Positions 27,719 through 36,221 of a DNA stretch of 64,000 bases are shown piece after piece. How positions within the stretch are numbered: position 1 is the stretch's first letter; each line of letters begins with the position of its first letter. The translations under genes and the position numbers were made by a program. The DNA is from Pseudolabrys sp035718275 (GTDB taxonomy: Bacteria > Pseudomonadota > Alphaproteobacteria > Rhizobiales > Xanthobacteraceae). The notes beneath the pieces were generated by a model. It searched no databases. It saw only the letters and a program-made list of their open reading frames with translations, and was not told the origin of the DNA. Location: positions 1 through 64,000 of the forward strand of contig DASTHI010000008.1 in assembly GCA_035718275.1 (NCBI GenBank), given 5' to 3'.

Positions 27719-28996
27719 ATGACAAGTATCTTGCGCTGCGGTGGTTCCAGGGCGCGCCGTCAAATCTGCGCGCTGGGCTTGGCATTTCTTCTGTATTCAG
27801 TCGGAATCGGACACGCGGAATATCGCGTCGATGTCGATGATGTGATCGAAATCGGCATCGCCGGGCTTCAGGACTTAAAACAACGCGTGCCCGTGCAAGT
27901 GGATGGTACGATCTCCTTCCCGCTACTTGGAACAATTCAGGTGCGCGGCCTGACGGCTCAAGAACTTCGGTCTAAAATTCAATCGTCCTTGGCAAGCAAA
28001 CTCTTCCGTCAGCGCGGGCCAGACGGCCGCGAGAGTGTGGTTGTCATCGAGCCGGATCAGGTTACCGCTTCAGTGGTGGAATTCCGCCCCATTTTCGTCA
28101 ACGGGGATGTATCGAAGCCGGGACAGGTGCCGTATCGCCCTCTGACCACCGTGCGCCAGGCAGTCGCCTTGGCAGGCGGCTACGAGCTCATGCGGTTCAG
28201 ACTTACCAATCCCTTTCTCGAGGCTGCGGATGTGCGGGCGCAGTACGACGCGCGCTGGAACGAGTTCATCAAAGAGCAGGCTCATGTCTGGCGGTTGAGA
28301 TCGGAGCTGGGAAAGAAGGCGGAGTTTGATCAGAAGTCCCTGACCGATGCTCCGATTGCGCGCTCGCGGATTGCCGAGATCGTGAGCAGGGAGGCGCAGC
28401 ACATGGAAATGCGTCGGCTGGACGAGCAGCGAGAAAAGACTTTTCTTCAGAATAGCATCAAGCAGGCCAGCGCGCAGCTGACGGTGCTTACTGAACTCGA
28501 GCAAAAAGAAGAAGAAGGTGCGCAGGCGGATCAGCAGGACCTCCAGCGGGCGCTGGATCTTTTTGCAAAAGGCTCGATCACGGCTCCGCGTGTTCAGGAG
28601 GCGCGCCGTCAAGCTCTGTTCTCGGTCACCAGAAGAATGCAGACGAAATCGCAGTTGCTTCGCACGCAAAAACTTCGCGACGATTTATCTAGACAATTGG
28701 AGCACGGCGAAGATCAGCGGAAAATTGACCTGTTGAAAGAGCTGCAGGACGCGACAGTCAAGTTGAGTGAGCTGTCGGCGCAAATACAGGCGGCGGAAGA
28801 AAAGCTCCGCTATACGGGCGTGCTCACATCTCAGCTTGTCCGCGGGAAAGGCGCGAAGCCGGAAATAACAGTGATCAGAAGATCAGAAAAAGGATACGAG
28901 CGCCTCAAAGCCGATGAGGATTTTGAACTCGATCCCGGCGATGTGGTCGAAGTGGCATTGCAGGAGCCACCAGCCGGAGTTGCCCTACAAAGGTAA
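27719..28996 (+). CDS. polysaccharide export protein (Wza/ExoF-like)
   Basis: A 425-residue exported protein with a signal peptide (about residues 18-36, ending GIGHA before EYRVD). A Poly_export domain follows (YRVDVDDVIEIGIAGL and DGTISFPLLGTIQVRG), then a SLBB-like segment (VNGDVSKPGQVPYRPL), a long coiled coil of about residues 170-350 and a final LDPGDVVEV strand. That order matches ExoF/PssN-type proteins, which form the periplasmic/outer-membrane export path. No lipobox cysteine is evident. The ATG at 27719 is chosen for the signal peptide. Confidence 0.88.
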   Translation: MTSILRCGGSRARRQICALGLAFLLYSVGIGHAEYRVDVDDVIEIGIAGLQDLKQRVPVQVDGTISFPLLGTIQVRGLTAQELRSKIQSSLASKLFRQRGPDGRESVVVIEPDQVTASVVEFRPIFVNGDVSKPGQVPYRPLTTVRQAVALAGGYELMRFRLTNPFLEAADVRAQYDARWNEFIKEQAHVWRLRSELGKKAEFDQKSLTDAPIARSRIAEIVSREAQHMEMRRLDEQREKTFLQNSIKQASAQLTVLTELEQKEEEGAQADQQDLQRALDLFAKGSITAPRVQEARRQALFSVTRRMQTKSQLLRTQKLRDDLSRQLEHGEDQRKIDLLKELQDATVKLSELSAQIQAAEEKLRYTGVLTSQLVRGKGAKPEITVIRRSEKGYERLKADEDFELDPGDVVEVALQEPPAGVALQR

Positions 28997-29028
28997 TCTT
29001 TCGAAATGCGCGGGGCGAGACCGCAGTC

Positions 29029-30183
29029 ATGATCATATGTGTAGCCGGCCTGCGAGGAGTGCCTCGCGTGCTCGGAGGCGTGGAGACCCATTGTGAGCAG
29101 TTGTTTCCGCGGCTACAAAAGCTTCGCTCGAACGACTCGTTTACGATTATTGCCCGAAGGGGATACGTCGCTGAACAGATTTCCGAGTACGGTGGCGTCA
29201 GGGTTGTCGCTCTTCCTCACAGCAGGTCGAGATACTTCGAGACGATCAGCAATACGATTGGTGCCGTCTTTTACGCGAAATTTGTGGCACACGCCGATCT
29301 CCTTCATCTGCATGGTATCGGGCCGGCACTCACCGCGCCGTTTGCAAAAGCACTCGGCATGAAAGTGATCAGCACCTATCACTCCAGAAACTACGAGCAG
29401 GCGAAATGGAACATGGTCGCGAGGGCCGCCTTGCGGATGGGCGAAATGTGCGCCGTCTTTTTCAGCGACCATATCATTGCCGTCTCGCCGTGGATGACCG
29501 AGGATTTGAAAAGACGTTTTCCGATATCTGCGCGAAAGATTCACTTCATCCCCAATGGTGCAGACCATCTGCTCGATAGAGAAAGTGTCGCGCACTCCAC
29601 CGCCGCAGGACTACTCGCGTCGTATGGTCTCGAGAAAAACAAATACATGCTGACCGCCGGGCGGCTGGTACCGGAGAAAGGCTTCCACGACCTGATCAAA
29701 GCGTTCGAGGCGACGGATCTCGGATTGAAGCTGGTCATAGCTGGAGACGCCAACCAGAAAGATGCCTATTCGCGAAGCCTATTGTCGCTCGCTAGTGATA
29801 GAATCGTATTTACAGGAATTCTTAGTCCGCCGGCACTGCACGCATTACTTCAGCACGCATCCCTTTTCGTGCTTCCATCACATAACGAGGGCATGCCGAT
29901 CATTGCGCTTGAGGCAATTGCGGCCGGCGCACCAGTGCTCCTCAGCGACATTCCTTCGAATCTGGATCTCAAGCTTGGGTCGCAGAATTATTTCAAGGTT
30001 CGCGATATTGAAAATTTGCGGCTTAAGCTCGCCGGCGATCACGGCCGACTAAGAGTACCCCGCGAGCAGATCGTGGCCAAATATAATTGGGATGCCATCT
30101 GTGCCGAGACCAACAGCGTCTATGGCGCTGCTTTGCGGGACTCTCCGGCGATACGTTCTGGACCGCGTCCGGTTTTGCGGTGA
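29029..30183 (+). CDS. glycosyltransferase family 4
   Basis: A 384-residue GT-B enzyme. The acceptor-side motif LRGVPRVLGGVETH starts the protein, and the C-terminal donor-binding half shows TAGRLVPEKGFHDLIKAF, the acidic EX7E-type HNEGMPIIALEAIAAG and VLLSDIPSN. It adds one sugar to the lipid-linked repeat unit at the cytosolic membrane face; sugar identity unknown. The stop overlaps the GTG of the deacetylase gene (GTGA at 30180), so the two are translationally coupled. Confidence 0.88.
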   Translation: MIICVAGLRGVPRVLGGVETHCEQLFPRLQKLRSNDSFTIIARRGYVAEQISEYGGVRVVALPHSRSRYFETISNTIGAVFYAKFVAHADLLHLHGIGPALTAPFAKALGMKVISTYHSRNYEQAKWNMVARAALRMGEMCAVFFSDHIIAVSPWMTEDLKRRFPISARKIHFIPNGADHLLDRESVAHSTAAGLLASYGLEKNKYMLTAGRLVPEKGFHDLIKAFEATDLGLKLVIAGDANQKDAYSRSLLSLASDRIVFTGILSPPALHALLQHASLFVLPSHNEGMPIIALEAIAAGAPVLLSDIPSNLDLKLGSQNYFKVRDIENLRLKLAGDHGRLRVPREQIVAKYNWDAICAETNSVYGAALRDSPAIRSGPRPVLR

Positions 30184-31343
30184 ACGCATGGGGACTACGA
30201 TACGTGCGATTAAAATATAAAGCATTCAGGGCAGGCTTTAAGACGATTTCACGGACCCGCGCCGACTACTGGCTGCGCAGCCTTGCTCGCGGACGTGGCG
30301 TGATTCTGACTTTTCACCACGTCCGTCCCGAAGCCGGCTTCCTCTACGAGCGAAACAGACTGCTTGAAATCACGCCTTCATTTCTCGACATCATCCTTGC
30401 AGAGCTGCGGAATGAAGGCTTTGAAATCATCTCTCTCGATGCGGTTCCCTTTCGGTTGCGTGAGAAGGATACTGGCCGGCCTTTCGCGGTGCTGACTTTC
30501 GATGATGGATATCGGGACAATGTGGAGCATGCTTGGCCGGTTCTCAAGCGTCATGCTGCGCCATGGACTCTCTTCGTGACAACAGACTTTGCCAGTGGTC
30601 AGGGACGGCTGTGGTGGCTGGAACTGGAAAAGGCTGTCATTCGGCTCGATCAAGTCAAAGTCTCCTTGAATGGGTGCAGTCTCGAGATGCCGACCCGATC
30701 ACCTGAGGAGAAACGCCGGGTGTTTGAAAGGCTGTTTCGTCGATTGCGGTCGGGGTCTGAAGAAGAACTGCGGGCTACAACGGCCCGCCTTTGCACAGAG
30801 GCCGGCTTGCTGCTCGAGGAACTCGTGCCGAAGCTCTGCCTGAGCTGGGATGAACTCCGGTCTCTCGCGCGTGAACCCGACGTCAGTATTGGCGCCCACA
30901 CGCGAAGTCATTTCATGCTGGCCCGGCACGACATCTCGACGGCTGAACGTGAAATATTCGAAAGCAAGTCTATTCTGCAAAACCGGCTAGGTGTGCCAAT
31001 TCGGCACTTCGCCTATCCCGGCGGCGATCGGAGCTGCGCAGCGGCGCGCGAGTTCGAGGTGGCCGGCCAAGCGGGCTACACGACGGCCTTGACAACTCGT
31101 CCCGGGCACCTGTTCCCGCATAATTTGAAGCAGTTGCATGCGCTCCCCCGGGTCTCCGTCAATGGACTGTTTCAGAGCGAGGCAGTGTTTAGATGCCTTC
31201 TTTCGGGCGTGCCTTTTCTGGGATGGACGCGCGTTTCGAATTACTTCACTCGTGCCACGGCGTTTGCTGTGGCCCTTCTGTCATTCAGTGAAGCTGTTAC
31301 GAGCCGCGCGATGAAAGAATTGCTTCACGTTGTCTGCGCATGA
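30180..31343 (+). CDS. polysaccharide deacetylase (NodB/CE4 family)
   Basis: A 387-residue CE4 protein. The metal-binding Asp motif is TFDDGYRDN and the histidine pair is HTRSH, followed by HFAYPGGDR. Expected role: removal of N- or O-acetyl groups from a sugar residue of the polysaccharide. It lacks a signal peptide, so it may act on the cytosolic lipid-linked intermediate. The GTG at 30180 overlapping the glycosyltransferase stop is preferred to the earlier in-frame start at 30087 inside that gene. A second CE4 gene lies at 34455. The 3' end overlaps the opposite-strand fusion gene by 47 bases. Confidence 0.86.
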   Translation: MNAWGLRYVRLKYKAFRAGFKTISRTRADYWLRSLARGRGVILTFHHVRPEAGFLYERNRLLEITPSFLDIILAELRNEGFEIISLDAVPFRLREKDTGRPFAVLTFDDGYRDNVEHAWPVLKRHAAPWTLFVTTDFASGQGRLWWLELEKAVIRLDQVKVSLNGCSLEMPTRSPEEKRRVFERLFRRLRSGSEEELRATTARLCTEAGLLLEELVPKLCLSWDELRSLAREPDVSIGAHTRSHFMLARHDISTAEREIFESKSILQNRLGVPIRHFAYPGGDRSCAAAREFEVAGQAGYTTALTTRPGHLFPHNLKQLHALPRVSVNGLFQSEAVFRCLLSGVPFLGWTRVSNYFTRATAFAVALLSFSEAVTSRAMKELLHVVCA

Positions 31344-33129
31344 CCGGCCGAACCGGCGCGCTTGAACAGGAAGGGCAGGGATTGGTGGCCGCGTTTGTGC
31401 GCGCAATGATAAGGGGCCGCCGTAGGCCTGGACGTCCTATAACGGTAACGTGCGGGAATCCGTTTGCACCCGCGAGCTCAGCAAGAAACTGATGCGAGGC
31501 TTTGACAAAGGTGCGGCTGTTACGGCGCCTGATCGATATGTCGTCATTGGACTGCATGACGAAGATATCTGTGAGCGTTGCCACGTCGCGGATCGTGCTA
31601 GCCATAAGTTCCGGACTCAAATAGTACAGACTGCATAGGGCAGTCACGAGGTCGAAACGTCCAATATCCATGGTTTGAAGATCAGAAAACGACCCCCGGA
31701 TATAGCTGAACCGGTATGTCCGATTGTCAGACCATTCAAGGACTCGCTTCACAAAAAGCCCTTGCTCGATTGCTTCAGGGTCGATCTCCACCCCAACGAC
31801 TTCGCCGGCGCCACAACGCAACATCTGCAGGGCATTAAATCCGTTATTGGCCCCTAGATCGAGAATGCGGCCGCCTTTGGGAATGGGAAGGTGATTGGCG
31901 AGGGTGTGGGCCCAGCGTTGCGCTCCGACGTCGCGGCGCCAAATAGGGCCCAAGCGGATTCCGGCACCCGCATAAAAGGGCGAATAAATAGGGCCCCCCG
32001 GTACGGTGTGGATTGCCCTCAGCCTCCTGGCCGTCGGCAATTGGGTGCCGAGAAGGCGGTTGAGCTTTTCGCAGTCACGATCCCGCAAATGGATTGACGT
32101 CGAGCGCGAAAAATCGCGTAGCGGCACCGCACATTCGCAATCGACAAAATAAGGAACCTTCGTTTTTCTTTCGATGATAATGTTGCCGTATTTGATATCA
32201 CCGAATGCATAGCCGGACCGATGGATGGCGAGCAGAGCATCGGAGATCTTGCTGATCGCCGCAGCGTCCATGATCGAAAGTATTTTGCTGCGGCCGGACT
32301 GTATCTTCTGTTTGTCCAGCCGCCTTTCGGCGGATCTTGAATGAACCCGCGGCATGTCGCGATCCCGCACGAGTGCGCCGGCCTGCGCGAGGGATTCCCG
32401 CACAACGTCGCCATCGATGTAGGCAAATGTAATCGACAGCTCGTTAAAATCTACCGCCAGCACTGGTGGGATGTGTCCGGATGGCGCAAGATCCAATGCC
32501 GCCTCAAGCTCATTGACGAAGGCAACGCGATCGTCACCGAACTGTTTGCAGACGCCAACGAAACCCTCACAGTCCACGACGGCAATTCTGAATCGATCGC
32601 GTGGGATAAAGTCGTCTTTGTCGACCGTCACAGCGGGCCACAGCACCTCGAAACGTGGGCAAAGAAAGCCATCCTGGTCAATATCAGCCAGTACAACCTG
32701 CTCGCCCGGGCGCTTCATTTTTCGGCTGATCCGATCGAGCTCCGGACTAAGCTCGCGCAAAGTAACACGGTAGCCGGACGGCATTCCGTGACGCGCAACG
32801 CGGCAACGCAGTTCAGCGAGACGCCTTTCGTTATCGCGACGACGCTTACGAAGAACGCGCCAACGGTTCAGGTGAATCAGTGGCCAGGCGACCCGATGAA
32901 CGGATGGCGCGACGGCAAGGACGTACGCCAGCCACACGAAATTCGCTGAATTGTAGGGTAGCCGACGCCGAAGCGCCTCCCTCATTCTTAACAGCTGTCC
33001 GACCAAGGCGTCGGGCACTTCAGGCGTAGAATTTTCCGGCAACCTCGTGCTCCCGAAAGCGAGGGACCTCGACGAAGGCACCCCTAAATACCGATTGTCG
33101 CCAACGCCATAGCGATCATTTTCCTCCAA
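31297..33129 (-). CDS. fused kinase-like and SAM-methyltransferase protein (WbdD-like domains, reversed order)
   Basis: A 610-residue protein with three parts. An N-terminal region has a hydrophobic stretch (about 63-87) and a basic, coiled-coil-like segment (about 90-140). Then comes a kinase-like domain with candidate Lys195 (GVCKQF), Glu in FVNELEAAL, catalytic loop GDIKYGN (Asp311, Asn316) and metal-binding VDCE (Asp330). Last is a class I methyltransferase with motif I ILDLGANNGFN (422-432). WbdD, which caps O-antigen chains with phosphate and methyl, has the same two activities but with the methyltransferase first. The start is uncertain: TTG at 33129, or GTG at residue 17. Confidence 0.8.
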   Translation of the reverse strand: MEENDRYGVGDNRYLGVPSSRSLAFGSTRLPENSTPEVPDALVGQLLRMREALRRRLPYNSANFVWLAYVLAVAPSVHRVAWPLIHLNRWRVLRKRRRDNERRLAELRCRVARHGMPSGYRVTLRELSPELDRISRKMKRPGEQVVLADIDQDGFLCPRFEVLWPAVTVDKDDFIPRDRFRIAVVDCEGFVGVCKQFGDDRVAFVNELEAALDLAPSGHIPPVLAVDFNELSITFAYIDGDVVRESLAQAGALVRDRDMPRVHSRSAERRLDKQKIQSGRSKILSIMDAAAISKISDALLAIHRSGYAFGDIKYGNIIIERKTKVPYFVDCECAVPLRDFSRSTSIHLRDRDCEKLNRLLGTQLPTARRLRAIHTVPGGPIYSPFYAGAGIRLGPIWRRDVGAQRWAHTLANHLPIPKGGRILDLGANNGFNALQMLRCGAGEVVGVEIDPEAIEQGLFVKRVLEWSDNRTYRFSYIRGSFSDLQTMDIGRFDLVTALCSLYYLSPELMASTIRDVATLTDIFVMQSNDDISIRRRNSRTFVKASHQFLAELAGANGFPHVTVIGRPGLRRPLIIARTNAATNPCPSCSSAPVRPVMRRQREAILSSRGS

Positions 33130-33408
33130 CCCGTAGCGCTCATTTCAATGCGGTGCGTCAACATCCGTTCCGATGCGGACGCCTTGCAGTGGTCACTCGG
33201 TCCAACGAGATACCACCCCGCTCCGCCCGGCCGACCGCAAGAGCTAGTCGCGACTTTTTGAAGGAACGGGATCGTGCCGCAAGTGGTTTTGTGCAAAGGG
33301 ACTCAAGGACACAAGCAATAAAAGCATATTTCGCCCACATTCGTGCGAGTGACTGCAAGGCGCGTCAGGACCCTTCGTCTGCATGATTGTATAAGGGCGT
33401 TCAGCAGG

Positions 33409-34431
33409 ATGGTGATGACGAACAACACGATTGCAGCCGTCATTCCCGTACACAACAAGGAGCCGTATGTCGCGCGAGCCATCGATTCGGTTCTATCGCA
33501 GACGCGGGCTGTCGACGAAATCATAGTGGTTGACGACGCTTCTACCGATGCAAGCGTTGATCGCATCAAGGCGTTCAAGGATCCTCGCATAAGATTACTG
33601 ACGAGAGAAAACGCTTTACACCATGGTCCGTCGGCGGCGCGTAACGCAGGAATCAGGTCGGCGCGTTCTGATTGGGTCGCGCTCCTCGATGGCGACGACG
33701 CATGGCATCCGAATTTCATAGCAGAGATCCACGAAATCGGCCCCGTTGGCGACGAACCCATCGGCTTGCTGTTCACGGCATGGAGAAACGTATGGGAAGA
33801 CGGGATGTTTTCCGATAGTTCGTATGCCGGACATGTTCGGCGTTTCGCTCTCGAAGACTACGTCTCGCTTTGGCTCGACGTCGGCACTTCCCCGATCTGC
33901 TCCTCGGCGGTTGTCCTCCATCGCGAGATTGCCTTGAAGTCGGGTCTGTTCAACGAAGAGCACTCTCGCGGCGAAGACAAGGACATGTGGATTCGCATGC
34001 TGGCATGTGCTGACGCGGTCGGCTCTCCTCGGGTGTGCAGTACGTATTTCCGCGAAATTCCCGGCCAAATGAATTCGACCAGCACTAATGTCCGGCACTG
34101 CCTCTGCGAGACGCTCCAAGGCATGATCGAGCGGTCAACCGACCGCAGGCGCACTCTGTTGATGCGTTTGTTCAATCATGAGGTGTTCGAATATGCTCGC
34201 TTCGTCGCTCACCGGCAGCATGTTCGTCCAGATGTGTATCGCGGTTTCTATGTGTCGCTCGACCCTGCGCGCTATTTGATTTTACTGACTTTATCCTACA
34301 TGCCTCTTTCCGTTCAGCGGAACATCCAGCGTGCTCTGCTTTGGTCCAACAGAGTGACCGGCATTCCCCGGTTTCGTGCCGAGGGGAAAAGGCGCGAGCG
34401 GTCGCTTCGGGAAGTCAGAGGCCTGAGCTGA
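33409..34431 (+). CDS. glycosyltransferase family 2
   Basis: A GT-A enzyme of 340 residues. It has the nucleotide-binding start VIPVHNKEPYVARAIDSVL, VVDDASTD, and the metal-binding DGDD (LLDGDDAWHP), with SRGEDKDMW as the probable catalytic-base region. It is a cytosolic, membrane-associated enzyme expected to extend the lipid-linked oligosaccharide. The ATG at 33409 is used; ATG 33415 is equally possible. The upstream 279 bases are shared with the divergent kinase-methyltransferase gene. The deacetylase gene follows after 23 bases. Confidence 0.88.
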   Translation: MVMTNNTIAAVIPVHNKEPYVARAIDSVLSQTRAVDEIIVVDDASTDASVDRIKAFKDPRIRLLTRENALHHGPSAARNAGIRSARSDWVALLDGDDAWHPNFIAEIHEIGPVGDEPIGLLFTAWRNVWEDGMFSDSSYAGHVRRFALEDYVSLWLDVGTSPICSSAVVLHREIALKSGLFNEEHSRGEDKDMWIRMLACADAVGSPRVCSTYFREIPGQMNSTSTNVRHCLCETLQGMIERSTDRRRTLLMRLFNHEVFEYARFVAHRQHVRPDVYRGFYVSLDPARYLILLTLSYMPLSVQRNIQRALLWSNRVTGIPRFRAEGKRRERSLREVRGLS

Positions 34432-34454
34432 ACGCAAGCCAGCCGAGCCGATCA

Positions 34455-35501
34455 ATGGGCATTAGAAGTAACTTGAAAGCAGCGGCCGTTCATGGACTTC
34501 ACGCGATGCATGTACCGCGGCTTGCGGGCCCCGCACTCGGCGTCAAAGGCGCGATCCTCACCTTTCACGAGATTCACGAGAGCGCCGAAGCAGAATTGTG
34601 GACGGGCTGCGAAGCAAAATTCCTCGAAGCATCGATTCGATGGTTCCGCAACTCGGGGTGGGACATCGTCACACTTGACGAGGCGCTCAGGCGATTGCGT
34701 GATGACGAAGACAAACGTCAGTTTGCGGTATTTACGTTCGACGACGCATATCGCGACAACTTCACGCGAGCTCTTCCGATACTTCGCCGCGAGCAAGTTC
34801 CGTTCACAATGTACGTGCCAACGGCCTCCATTACCCGGGAATTGTATGCCTGGTGGCTGGGCCTACGAGAATTGGTCCGAGCCAATGACGAAATTGATGT
34901 TGCCTGCCTCGGCATAACGGTCTCCTGCACCGACCTGCCCAGCAAACGCGCGGCATTGTCTATGGCGACTGAGTGGGCCTACAAAAACTACGATCAGGTT
35001 TCGCAATTCGGCCACACGTTTTCAAAATACGGAATATCGCTTCGCAGGCTCTGTGACCGATATTTTCTCAATGAGGATGAACTCAAGTCGGTTGCTGCGG
35101 AACCGCTGTCTACAATCGGTGCCCATACCGTCAGTCATGTGCCGCTTTCGACGCTCGGCGCCGCCGATATCAGCCGTGAGTTGATCGACAACCGAGCCTA
35201 TCTTGAGGGTTGCCTCAATCGTCCCATAGATCATTTTGCCTATCCGTACGGGAGTGCCGCAGCTTGCGGCGCGCGCGAAGCAAGTCTTGCACGCGAAGCG
35301 GGCTTTGTGACCGCAGTGACGACATCGAACCGTCCGCTGTTCAAGAAGGATTTGGCGAAACCGCATGCTCTGCCAAGAATCAGCTTCCATTCCCGCTCAT
35401 CGACTACCGCTCACCTAGACGTGGAAACAAGCGGATTGACACGTGCGACGGTCCGCAATTTGTTTCTGCGGCCGGCAACGCACAGCCAATCAAAAATGTA
35501 G
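34455..35501 (+). CDS. polysaccharide deacetylase (NodB/CE4 family), second copy
   Basis: A 348-residue CE4 protein resembling the one at 30180: FTFDDAYRDN carries the catalytic and metal aspartates, GAHTVSHVPL the histidine pair, and HFAYPYGSAAAC the later motif. There is no signal peptide. The insert between motifs 1 and 2 is long (about 110 residues), as in the first copy, so the two form one subfamily. It is preceded by a family 2 glycosyltransferase gene, mirroring the glycosyltransferase-deacetylase pair at 29029-31343. Start ATG 34455; earlier in-frame starts lie within the glycosyltransferase gene. Confidence 0.85.
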   Translation: MGIRSNLKAAAVHGLHAMHVPRLAGPALGVKGAILTFHEIHESAEAELWTGCEAKFLEASIRWFRNSGWDIVTLDEALRRLRDDEDKRQFAVFTFDDAYRDNFTRALPILRREQVPFTMYVPTASITRELYAWWLGLRELVRANDEIDVACLGITVSCTDLPSKRAALSMATEWAYKNYDQVSQFGHTFSKYGISLRRLCDRYFLNEDELKSVAAEPLSTIGAHTVSHVPLSTLGAADISRELIDNRAYLEGCLNRPIDHFAYPYGSAAACGAREASLAREAGFVTAVTTSNRPLFKKDLAKPHALPRISFHSRSSTTAHLDVETSGLTRATVRNLFLRPATHSQSKM

Positions 35502-35512
35502 AGCTGCAGTCG

Positions 35513-36175
35513 TTAAATTACGTGTGCTTCCGCCACTTGGGCTTTGCTCGCTTCCGCGCCGACAATCAGGCGTGAGGCGTCCAGCGCCTGGCCTTCTTCC
35601 AGAGACGCAATGCGCCCGGGATCAGTTTCCATGCCGGCATAGGAAATCATTTCGAACGAACCCCTCCGTGACAAAAGACGCGCGGGATTGCCCGCCACCA
35701 CCCCTCGCGGAGGCACCGAAGCGACGACCACCGAACCTGCTCCTATAAGAGCATCGTTGGCTATGTGAATAGGCCCGATGATGATGGATCCGGGGCCGAT
35801 ATACACCCGGTCGCCGATCTCCGGAGAGCCCCCACGCTTTTTCTTCCCGCCTCGGGCGTGGCCGATCGTGACTCCCGGACCGATCGTACAGTGGTGTCCA
35901 ATCTTCGCATCAGCGGCGACAATCACGTGGCCCGCATGCGGCAGCAAGAGTCCGCGCCCGATTTCACACCTCGTCGGAAATTCCACGTGCGATGCGAGAC
36001 GCGCAACGATGTCGGTGAACACGCCAAGCCCGTAGGCGGGCCATTTCAGCAGTGGAAATCTCGATCGGTGCACCGCTCGCCGAAAGCGATACGAAACGAT
36101 CGCCCAGGTTGAGGGATTGAGGAGAAGCGCCCGTTTGGGATACCTGCCCAGGTCGGCTCTGAGATTCTCAAACAT
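35513..36175 (-). CDS. serine acetyltransferase-like hexapeptide acyltransferase
   Basis: A 220-residue left-handed beta-helix acyltransferase. Hexapeptide turns run from about residue 70 to 165 (IGRGLLLPHAGHVIVA, IGHHCTIGPGVTIGHA, IGDRVYIGPGSIIIG, IGAGSVVVASV), with the acetyl-CoA/catalytic His in the LPHAGH and GHARGG turns. It is like CysE-related colanic-acid O-acetyltransferases, and CysE itself is longer at the N-terminus. In this locus it most likely acetylates the polysaccharide. A 40-residue C-terminal tail is not typical of the family. Confidence 0.84.
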   Translation of the reverse strand: MFENLRADLGRYPKRALLLNPSTWAIVSYRFRRAVHRSRFPLLKWPAYGLGVFTDIVARLASHVEFPTRCEIGRGLLLPHAGHVIVAADAKIGHHCTIGPGVTIGHARGGKKKRGGSPEIGDRVYIGPGSIIIGPIHIANDALIGAGSVVVASVPPRGVVAGNPARLLSRRGSFEMISYAGMETDPGRIASLEEGQALDASRLIVGAEASKAQVAEAHVI

Positions 36176-36221
36176 GTGATGGCTGCCTTTGCATAAGGTG
36201 TCGGGCCAGGCTGGACCCTGC

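Noticed and set aside
31297..31343. Overlap of opposite-strand genes (deacetylase and fusion protein) as a frameshift sign
   Set aside because: Both C-termini are plausible without family motifs in the overlap, so a simple tail-to-tail overlap of 47 bases is sufficient.
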